Assembly: GCA_030666075.1 (NCBI GenBank)
Contig: DAOUYN010000068.1
Location: 1-5,853 of the forward strand
DNA length: 5,853 nt
Source: Actinomycetes bacterium
GTDB taxonomy: Bacteria > Actinomycetota > Aquicultoria > CAJVYJ01 > JAUVQD01
Reading direction: 5' to 3'
Shown: positions 1-5,178 of the stretch, in pieces
How positions within the stretch are numbered: position 1 is the stretch's first letter
Layout: each line of letters begins with the position of its first letter
The notes under the pieces: generated by a model
Seen by the model: the letters and a program-made list of their open reading frames with translations, nothing else
Databases searched by the model: none
Told to the model about the DNA's origin: nothing
Program-made: the position numbers and the translations under genes

Positions 1-891
1 GTGACCAATTTCGATTTTGTCGGGCGCCGGGCTATTTGGTTCAGCTTCTCGGCCGTCGTCATCGTCGTGGGCCTGATTGCCATCTTCATGCAGGGACTCA
101 GTTTCGGCATCGAATTCCAAGGCGGCGCCCTCTTTGAGGTCAAGTTCGCCAAGAGCGTCACGACCGGGGAAGTCAGAGAGGCTATCGAGCCGCTAGGCCT
201 TGGGGACGCGGTCATCCAACATGGTGGAACCAAAAAAACCATTTTTATCCGCACCGAGGAACTGACTCCAAAGCGCGAGCAAGAGGTCAAAACAGCCCTG
301 GGGGAAGTGGGGGCCAAGGACTTCATCATCCAAGAGGTCGGCGCCAGCTGGGGCAAACGGCTGACGCAAGGGACGATCATCGCTCTGATCGTGGCAATTG
401 CCATCGTCTTGGTCTTCGTGGCCTTCAGGTTTGAATTCAAGATGGGTGAAGCGGCCGTAGTCGCGCTCGGCCACGATGTTCTGATCGCAATCGGTATTTA
501 TGCTTTGGTCGGCCGCCCGGTGACGACCGCCACGGTCGCAGCCTTCCTGACTATCATGGGTTATTCCATCTATGACACCATTGTCATCTTCGATCGCGTC
601 CGGGAGAATTCCACCTCGTTTAAGTCGAAGAAGACCTATTCGGCCATGGTGAACGAGTCGGTCAACCAATCGTTGCGGCGTTCCATCAGCACATCGCTGA
701 CGTCGATTATCCCGGTGGTCACCATCCTGATCATCGGCGGCGAGACCCTGAAAGACTTCGCTTTCGCTCTGCTGATCGGCTTAGTGGCCGGGACATACAG
801 CTCGATCTTTATTGCCAGCCCATTCCTGGCCATGCTGAAAGAGCGCGAGCCTAAATTCGTGGCGCTCCGCCGCAAGCTCGAATCCCAGTAA
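1..891 (+). CDS. secF: SecF, protein-export membrane protein
   Basis: SecF works with SecD and the SecYEG channel in the cytoplasmic membrane, using the proton gradient to help pull preproteins through after SecA. The 296-residue product has the family layout. TM1 lies at about 11-30, followed by GIEFQGG (36-42), the SecD/F GIDFxGG signature. An extracytoplasmic P1-like domain spans about 43-115, and five more membrane segments lie at about 123-143, 150-170, 174-196, 233-252 and 257-279. The hallmark TM4 motif is GYSIYDTIVIFDRVREN (187-203), followed by VNQSLRRSISTSLTS (221-235). Length is normal for SecF (about 290-320). The GTG at base 1 is a plausible start because FDFVGRR is typical of SecF N-termini, but its ribosome binding site and any longer start lie outside the window. 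secD is expected just upstream (inference). Transcription must end within 892-1178, since the next gene converges on it. Confidence 0.95.
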   Translation: MTNFDFVGRRAIWFSFSAVVIVVGLIAIFMQGLSFGIEFQGGALFEVKFAKSVTTGEVREAIEPLGLGDAVIQHGGTKKTIFIRTEELTPKREQEVKTALGEVGAKDFIIQEVGASWGKRLTQGTIIALIVAIAIVLVFVAFRFEFKMGEAAVVALGHDVLIAIGIYALVGRPVTTATVAAFLTIMGYSIYDTIVIFDRVRENSTSFKSKKTYSAMVNESVNQSLRRSISTSLTSIIPVVTILIIGGETLKDFAFALLIGLVAGTYSSIFIASPFLAMLKEREPKFVALRRKLESQ

Positions 892-901
892 GACCCCTCT
901 C

Positions 902-1000
902 TCACGCCCGTCACGGGCTGAAGTCACGTCCATCCCGGACCTAAACTCATGTCCGTCATCACGTCCGTTCCGGACTAAACTCACGTCCGTCGGCTCCGGC
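902..1000. repeat. Array of degenerate TCACGTCCGT hairpin repeats
   Basis: The 10-mer TCACGTCCGT or a close variant occurs five times, starting at 902, 924, 947, 959 and 981 (spacings 22, 23, 12 and 22). Two longer units, 924-958 and 959-992, are tandem copies differing by four substitutions and one deleted base. Copies 1 and 4 fold into 5-bp stems with 3-nt loops: GCCCG/CGGGC (906-918, loop TCA) and GTCCG/CGGAC (963-975, loop TTC). Copy 2 keeps a 4-bp version, GTCC/GGAC (928-940). The T-A to C-G change between the stems is compensatory, which suggests that structure is retained. There is no open reading frame of note and no T-tract. It could be a dispersed intergenic repeat family, a non-canonical hairpin terminator for secF or ychF, or local slippage duplication. 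The repeat is directly visible; its function is not known. Confidence 0.7.
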
Positions 1001-1018
1001 TCGCGAACCTGGCCTCCA

Positions 1019-1033
1019 CCCACCTTCCGTGGG
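1019..1033. other. Small hairpin between convergent genes
   Basis: CCCAC (1019-1023) pairs with GTGGG (1029-1033) around a 5-nt loop, CTTCC. It could be a weak transcription or RNA-stability signal downstream of secF. No T-run follows on either strand, so it is not a standard intrinsic terminator. A 5-bp stem of this kind can occur by chance in GC-rich DNA. Confidence 0.25.
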
Positions 1034-1036
1034 GCG

Positions 1037-1080
1037 AAATCCGAACTCGCCGCAAATTGCGCGGCTCAAACAGCGGATTT
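1037..1080. other. Nested inverted repeat (possible structured RNA or terminator)
   Basis: A perfect 7-bp outer stem, AAATCCG (1037-1043) with CGGATTT (1074-1080), encloses a 5-bp inner stem, GCCGC (1049-1053) with GCGGC (1061-1065). The internal loops are asymmetric (5 and 8 nt). It lies about 100 bp before the end of ychF read from the other strand and about 145 bp after secF. It may be a bidirectional termination or RNA-stability element. No poly-T follows, and I recognise no known RNA family. Confidence 0.35.
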
Positions 1081-1178
1081 GCCGCCGCCACTACAGTTGG
1101 ATTCCAGCACAGGTCGCTCGCGAGTCGCCTCCTTGCCGTGAATTCAGCCCGTATCGTATCGGTTGGCCGTGGTTGGAT

Positions 1179-2255
1179 TTAGACGTTGAACTTGAACGTG
1201 ATGACGTCGCCGTCTTTGACGATGTAGTCTTTTCCTTCGAGACGGAGCTTGCCGACATCTTTTGCGGCCGAGAACGAGCCGGCTTTGACCAACTCATCGA
1301 ACGGGGTCACTTCGGCTTTGATGAAGCCGCGGGCGAAGTCGGTGTGGATAGCGCCGGCCGCTTGAACGGCGGTGTCGCCTTGTCTGATCGTCCACGCCCG
1401 ACACTCCTCGGGACCGGCGGTCAGAAAGCTTTGCAGGCCCAAGGTGTGATACGCGGCCCGGATCAATTGGTCGAGACCTGATTCTTGTGTTCCCAGCTCT
1501 TCCCTGAAGATCTCGGCATCCTCATCGTCCAGCTCGCTGAGCTCCGCTTCGATCTTGGCGCTGACTATGAGCACATCGCCGCCGTTCTCCTTGGCGTAAT
1601 CGAGAACCGGTTTCGCCGACTGGAAGTCGCCGGAGCGGAACTCGTCTTCGTCGATGTTGGCCACGAATATCAGAGGTTTTGATGTGAGCAGATGAAGATC
1701 GGCGAATTCTTGAGCTTCCGGTACTGAGCTGGCCAAGCGGCCCTCTGAGAGGTGACCCATCAAGATCTTGAGCGCCTCAAGGAGGCGCCGGCTCTCCTTA
1801 TCTCCGGATTTGGCCGTCTTACCAAGTTTCTGTTCGCGTTTCTCGCAGCCGGATAGATCGGCCAGGGCCAACTCGGTAGTGATCGTTTCGATATCGTCGA
1901 GTGGTCCTTTCTGGTGGGCGGCCCGCGGTACGCCCGCGTCGAAGCACCGTATGACTTGGGCTATCGCATCGACTGTCCGGATGTGTCCGAGGAACTGGTT
2001 GCCTAAACCCTCGCCCTGGCTGGCGCCTTTGATGAGTCCGGCGATGTCGACAAAGCGCATCGTGGTCCGGACGACTTTCTTGGGGTTAAATACTTCCGCC
2101 AGCGCGTCGAGCCTGGGGTCAGGGACAGTGACGACACCGATGTTCGGCTCGATCGTCGTGAATGGATAATCCGCGGCCGGTGCTCCGGCCTTGGTTAATG
2201 CGTTGAATAAGGTCGATTTACCGGCGTTCGGTAAGCCTACTAGTCCGATTTCCAT
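1179..2255 (-). CDS. ychF: YchF/OLA1-family ribosome-binding ATPase
   Basis: YchF is a universal TRAFAC-class P-loop protein of the Obg branch that binds ribosomes and prefers ATP to GTP. It is linked to translation and oxidative-stress control in other bacteria and acts in the cytoplasm. Visible motifs are G1 GLPNAGKST (7-15), G2 PFTT (31-34), G3 DIAGL (70-74) followed by KGASQGEGLGNQFL (76-89), and NIDE (200-203) in the G4 position. That NxxE replaces the GTPase NKxD and is the family's ATP-specificity signature. A helical, probably coiled-coil, insertion spans about 120-170. A TGS domain occupies about 277-358 and ends in VKDGDVITFKFNV. Length (358) matches the E. coli protein (363). The ATG at 2255-2253 starts right at the P-loop strand as expected, although no strong Shine-Dalgarno precedes it. 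It converges on secF and diverges from the LapA-domain gene, so it is probably transcribed alone. Confidence 0.97.
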   Translation of the reverse strand: MEIGLVGLPNAGKSTLFNALTKAGAPAADYPFTTIEPNIGVVTVPDPRLDALAEVFNPKKVVRTTMRFVDIAGLIKGASQGEGLGNQFLGHIRTVDAIAQVIRCFDAGVPRAAHQKGPLDDIETITTELALADLSGCEKREQKLGKTAKSGDKESRRLLEALKILMGHLSEGRLASSVPEAQEFADLHLLTSKPLIFVANIDEDEFRSGDFQSAKPVLDYAKENGGDVLIVSAKIEAELSELDDEDAEIFREELGTQESGLDQLIRAAYHTLGLQSFLTAGPEECRAWTIRQGDTAVQAAGAIHTDFARGFIKAEVTPFDELVKAGSFSAAKDVGKLRLEGKDYIVKDGDVITFKFNV

Positions 2256-2284
2256 CTGCGAAGTTTACCACTTACGATACCGTC

Positions 2285-2313
2285 TTGCCTGTCGAGCGGG
2301 ACTCTTTTATCAT
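2285..2313 (+). promoter_or_regulatory. Candidate sigma70-type promoter for LapA-domain/recJ/rel
   Basis: TTGCCT (2285-2290, 4 of 6 to TTGACA) and TATCAT (2308-2313, 5 of 6 to TATAAT) are separated by exactly 17 bp. They sit in the only AT-rich stretch between the two divergent genes. Predicted initiation near 2319-2322 would leave a leader of about 28 nt before the ATG at 2349. An alternative -10, TATAAG (2317-2322), lacks a matching -35. The assignment is by consensus only. Confidence 0.5.
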
Positions 2314-2338
2314 GTATATAAGCACTTCGAAGATTAAT

Positions 2339-2344
2339 AGAGGT
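2339..2344 (+). promoter_or_regulatory. Ribosome binding site of the LapA-domain gene
   Basis: AGAGGT lies 4 nt before the ATG at 2349 and is a good Shine-Dalgarno match. It supports that start for a gene that would otherwise be a short, poorly constrained frame. Confidence 0.6.
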
Positions 2345-2348
2345 CTCA

Positions 2349-2669
2349 ATGCAGTGGCGTTTGCTCTTATTGTTAGCATTAATGGTGTTGGTCGCCGTCT
2401 TTTCGATAGCCAACGCTGACGCAGTCGAGTTCAAATACATCTTTGGCAAAGGCGATATCTCCCTGGCGCTTGTCATCATCATCTCAGCCCTTATCGGGGC
2501 CGCCGCCGCGGTTGCATCCAACCTGAGCTCTCAGGTCAGACTCCGCAATGCGTTGCACGAGAAAGACCACCAATTGCGCGAGATGAACCGCGACAATAGC
2601 GAACTCTCCGATGAACTCGAAGTCCGTCGGGCCAAACGGCGACAGAAGAACCGGCGGAATCAAGGATAG
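2349..2669 (+). CDS. LapA-domain (DUF1049-like) small membrane protein
   Basis: This 106-residue product has two membrane helices (about 3-21 and 37-57) joined by a short extracytoplasmic loop. The segment VFSIANADAVEFKYIFG (17-33), then ISLALVIIISALIGA (37-51), fits the LapA/DUF1049 pattern of VFxxxNxxxVxVxF, a short link and LALxIxxxxLxG. The C-terminal part (about 58-106) is charged and helical, probably a coiled coil, and ends in a very basic tail (RRAKRRQKNRR, 93-103). In E. coli LapA (YciS) partners LapB in controlling LPS synthesis through LpxC. If this is a monoderm without LPS, that role cannot apply and the true job is unknown. It has its own good ribosome binding site and stops 2 nt before recJ, so the two are probably cotranscribed and translationally coupled. 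Family assignment is fairly secure; function is not. Confidence 0.85.
   Translation: MQWRLLLLLALMVLVAVFSIANADAVEFKYIFGKGDISLALVIIISALIGAAAAVASNLSSQVRLRNALHEKDHQLREMNRDNSELSDELEVRRAKRRQKNRRNQG
2662..2666 (+). promoter_or_regulatory. Ribosome binding site deciding the recJ GTG start
   Basis: AAGGA lies inside the last codons of the upstream gene, 5 nt before GTG at 2672. It supports the GTG as the recJ start and suggests translational coupling, as the upstream stop codon (2667-2669) falls between the site and the start. Confidence 0.6.
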
Positions 2670-2671
2670 CT

Positions 2672-5149
2672 GTGCCCAAAGACTGGCGCTTGGCCGAAGT
2701 CGACATTAAAGCCGCCAAGCGGATCGGGAAATCCCTCGAACTCTCTTCCGCTGTTTCAAAAATACTCGTCGCTCGCGGGCTGACGACGCTCAAATCCGCC
2801 CGGGCGTGGCTCGACCCGAGCCTTGACGACCTTGAGTCTCCCAAGCACATGAAAGGCATGACGGCTGCGGTTGCCCGGTTGTCCCGGGCCGCCCGGGAGC
2901 GAGAGAAGCTGGCCGTCCACGGCGACTTTGACGTCGATGGGATCACGGCCACAGCGGTCTTGATGAACATGTTGGAGGCGATGGGTGCGGATGCCGTTTC
3001 GGTCATCCCCCATCGCCAAAATGACGGGTACGGCTTGAACGAACAGACCGTTCGCCGCTTGGCGGATGACGGCATCAAGCTGCTGGTCACTGTCGATTGC
3101 GGTATCAGCAGCATTGCCGAGACGGCGCTCGCCAAGGAGCTGGGGCTCGAAGTGATGATCATCGACCATCATGAGCCGCCAAAAGAATTGCCGGCTGCCG
3201 ACATCATCGTCGATCCGAAGCAGCCCGGTTGTCCCTATAAGTTCAAAGAGCTGGCCGCCGTCGGCATAGTCTTCAGGCTTGTCCAGCTGCTCGGTGACGA
3301 GGCGGACTTGGTCGAGACTGCACTGGCGCAGCTAGACCTGACGGCGTTAGGGACGGTGGCGGACGTCGTTCCGCTTATCGGTGAGAACCGGGCGCTGGTC
3401 ACCCAGGGCTTGAAGCACATGCGACAGGCGCGACGCCCCGGTTTGACGGCGCTGATGGATGCGAGCGGGATAGATGGCGCGCGAGTTTCAGCCGGGCAGC
3501 TCGGGTTCGCTTTGGCGCCCAGGCTCAACGCCGCCGGGCGCCTTAAATCAGCCGATGCCGGCCTCAAGCTCTTGAGGGCCAACGATCCGACCATTGCCCG
3601 GGATATCGCCAAGGAGCTGAACAACCTCAATCGCGAACGCCAGCGTATCGAAGAACAGATGATGGCTGAAGCGGTGGAGATGATCGAGGGGCGCAAGTTG
3701 GGCTCGACGATCATTCTGGCTTCTCCCGATTGGCATGACGGGGTCAAGGGGATCGTCGCTTCCCGGTTGGTCGAGCGCTATGCCCGCCCGGCCATCCTCT
3801 TCACCATTAAAGACGGAGTGTATTCAGGCTCGGCCCGTTCCATCCCGGCGCTCGATATCCATCAAGCTTTGGGTGACTGCGATGACCTCTTAGAGCGGTG
3901 GGGCGGCCATAAGGGGGCGGCCGGGATGGCCGTCGTCGCCGAGAACTGGGAAGCCTTTCGAGAGCGGCTCGAGACAGTCGTCTCGAAGACACTTACCGAA
4001 ACGGATTATATCGAGACATTGGCTGTCGATCTTGAGCTGTCTCCCGAAGATATCGATGAGCGCCTCATCGCGGAGTTGGAACTGCTGGCGCCATTTGGCA
4101 AAGGGAACCCGACACCGGTCTTCAGCCTTAGGAATATTGCGGCCGACGACTATTGCGAATTGAGTGGGGGTCGGCATCTCAAGTTTCTGGCGCAGGCTGG
4201 AGGACTGGTCAGCGAGGCTGTGGCTTTTCGGATCGATCCCCAAGGGGTCCTGGGCAGCCGGGAACCGGCCCTCGATCTGGCTATGAATCTTGGTATCCGC
4301 GAGTTTCGCGGGCGCTCGGAGCTTCAACTGAAGGTCATCGATGCCCGCCGGCCGTTGGATGATGCCCCCGACCCCGGGGGTGAAGCGCGCGTGGATGTGC
4401 CTCCGGCCGACAGCAACTACTTTTTGCCCGGGACAGGCGAGGAGGCCCTATCGACCACCCGATTGTCATATATTGATGACCGTGCTTGTGAAGATCGTGA
4501 TGGACGCCTGGTCGACCTTCTCAAGCTGTGCGGAAGCGCAGCTGTTTATACGCGCGATGCCTTCGAGGGTGTTCACCTTGCCAAGCGGCTCGAGAAGCTT
4601 GGCTTGCCGGGCCGGTCCAGGCTGACTATCGTTTGCGGGCCGGGCGGCGGCGGGGCAAAGATCGGCCGGCTCGTTTTCTATGAGGCGCCGCTCTCTGTTC
4701 ACGCGCTAAGGGTCGTTGCCTGTTCAGTGCAGGCTCCGGCTACGAGGCGCCTGGTCCACCTGCTCTTTGACGAGGCTGATCTGGCTCGGGCCCGGGAGAC
4801 CATCGAGACCCTGTGTCCATCGAGAGAGCGGTTGGCCCAGATATTCAGGGTCTTTCGAGACAACGGCCCCTTCGATCTAGACAGCGGGGCCGCCAGAGTC
4901 CGCGAGCAGCTGGGCGATTCGATCTATCAACCGGCGACCCGGCAAGCCACGGGACGGGTGATCAAGGTCTTGGCCGAGGCATCCCTGTTAGAGCGCGACG
5001 ATGACGGCCGCTTCGAGATACGCGCGGGCGTGGCCAAGATCAACCTGGAGACCTCTCCTTCTTGGCGGCTTATCGGTCGTCAGCGCGAAGAGTTTGAGGC
5101 TTTCGCGCGCTTGGCTGCCTCTTCGCGGCTTCAGGACTTTCCAAGTTAA
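2672..5149 (+). CDS. recJ: RecJ, single-stranded-DNA-specific 5'-3' exonuclease
   Basis: RecJ degrades ssDNA 5' to 3' in RecFOR recombination, mismatch repair and base-excision repair, using Mn/Mg held by DHH-family acidic and histidine residues. Motifs in order: GDFDVDG (84-90, motif I), VTVDCGIS (139-146), IIDHHEPP (163-170, the DHH motif), LGTVADVVPL (226-235) and LAPRLNAAGRL (281-291). The DHHA1 domain follows with HDGVKGIVASRL (355-366), SARSIPALDI (387-396) and GGHKGAAGMA (411-420). An OB-fold-like region spans about 448-560, with ELLAPFGKGNPTPVF at 470-484. All core motifs look intact. At 825 residues it exceeds the E. coli protein (577) by a C-terminal region of about 260 residues (about 562-825). 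That region resembles the extra C-terminal domain of Firmicute RecJ, with IDDRACEDRDGRL (601-613), PSRERLAQIFRVFRDNG (716-732) and a final NLETSPSWR (791-799). It starts 2 nt after the LapA-domain gene and precedes rel by 29 nt. Confidence 0.96.
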   Translation: MPKDWRLAEVDIKAAKRIGKSLELSSAVSKILVARGLTTLKSARAWLDPSLDDLESPKHMKGMTAAVARLSRAAREREKLAVHGDFDVDGITATAVLMNMLEAMGADAVSVIPHRQNDGYGLNEQTVRRLADDGIKLLVTVDCGISSIAETALAKELGLEVMIIDHHEPPKELPAADIIVDPKQPGCPYKFKELAAVGIVFRLVQLLGDEADLVETALAQLDLTALGTVADVVPLIGENRALVTQGLKHMRQARRPGLTALMDASGIDGARVSAGQLGFALAPRLNAAGRLKSADAGLKLLRANDPTIARDIAKELNNLNRERQRIEEQMMAEAVEMIEGRKLGSTIILASPDWHDGVKGIVASRLVERYARPAILFTIKDGVYSGSARSIPALDIHQALGDCDDLLERWGGHKGAAGMAVVAENWEAFRERLETVVSKTLTETDYIETLAVDLELSPEDIDERLIAELELLAPFGKGNPTPVFSLRNIAADDYCELSGGRHLKFLAQAGGLVSEAVAFRIDPQGVLGSREPALDLAMNLGIREFRGRSELQLKVIDARRPLDDAPDPGGEARVDVPPADSNYFLPGTGEEALSTTRLSYIDDRACEDRDGRLVDLLKLCGSAAVYTRDAFEGVHLAKRLEKLGLPGRSRLTIVCGPGGGGAKIGRLVFYEAPLSVHALRVVACSVQAPATRRLVHLLFDEADLARARETIETLCPSRERLAQIFRVFRDNGPFDLDSGAARVREQLGDSIYQPATRQATGRVIKVLAEASLLERDDDGRFEIRAGVAKINLETSPSWRLIGRQREEFEAFARLAASSRLQDFPS

Positions 5150-5155
5150 TCAGAC

Positions 5156-5161
5156 TATAAT
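5156..5161 (+). promoter_or_regulatory. Candidate internal promoter -10 for rel
   Basis: A perfect TATAAT sits between the recJ stop (5147-5149) and the rel start (5179). The 17-bp-spaced -35 position is AGGACT (5133-5138), only 3 of 6 to consensus, so the promoter may be weak or activator-dependent. Initiation near 5168 would give a leader of about 11 nt, overlapping or removing the GGTGG (5168-5172) ribosome site. A chance match in a short gap is also possible. Confidence 0.35.
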
Positions 5162-5178
5162 GGCCTCGGTGGTGCAAG

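Larger units (their letters stand above)
892..1178. other. Convergent intergenic region, no gene seen
   Basis: These 287 bases separate the stop codon of secF from the stop codon of ychF on the opposite strand. They hold the hairpin repeat array, a small hairpin and a nested inverted repeat (each listed separately), plus an imperfect 20-bp palindrome at 1111-1130 centred on CTCGCGAG. I see no credible coding region with a ribosome binding site, no tRNA, and no hairpin followed by a T-run on either strand. Open frames crossing this area run into ychF antisense and have no family-like sequence. Confidence 0.7.

Noticed and set aside
902..1000. CRISPR array
   Set aside because: Repeats are short, degenerate and self-contained, with spacings of 12-23 bp and no unique spacers of regular size. 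No cas genes are present.
193..1023. Leftward open frames over secF and its downstream region
   Set aside because: They overlap secF, whose membrane segments and motifs are unmistakable, and their translations are low-complexity antisense products with no family resemblance.
1111..1130. 20-bp palindrome centred on CTCGCGAG as a terminator or operator
   Set aside because: The pairing has a C-C mismatch and two wobble pairs beyond a short core and no T-run follows. In GC-rich DNA this is weak evidence, so it is only mentioned in the intergenic entry.
1000..1178. tRNA or other known RNA gene between secF and ychF
   Set aside because: I could find no cloverleaf with T-loop GTTCRA and matching acceptor stem on either strand. 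The inverted repeats do not match any RNA family I know.
1029..1481. 150-codon rightward open frame beginning in the convergent intergenic region
   Set aside because: Most of it is antisense to ychF, which has full family motifs. The translated product has no recognisable domain and no ribosome binding site was seen.
1179..2255. Obg or another GTPase instead of YchF
   Set aside because: The NxxE (NIDE) in place of NKxD, the helical insertion after the G3 region and the C-terminal TGS domain are specific to YchF/OLA1.
2256..2348. Leftward promoter for ychF
   Set aside because: Several AT-rich hexamers exist on the minus strand, such as GATAAA and TATACA, but none has a convincing -35 at 16-18 bp, so no site is called.
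2536..4327. Several leftward open frames of 60-208 codons inside recJ
   Set aside because: They are antisense to a gene with all RecJ motifs in order. Long antisense frames are common in GC-rich genes, and none shows a plausible protein.
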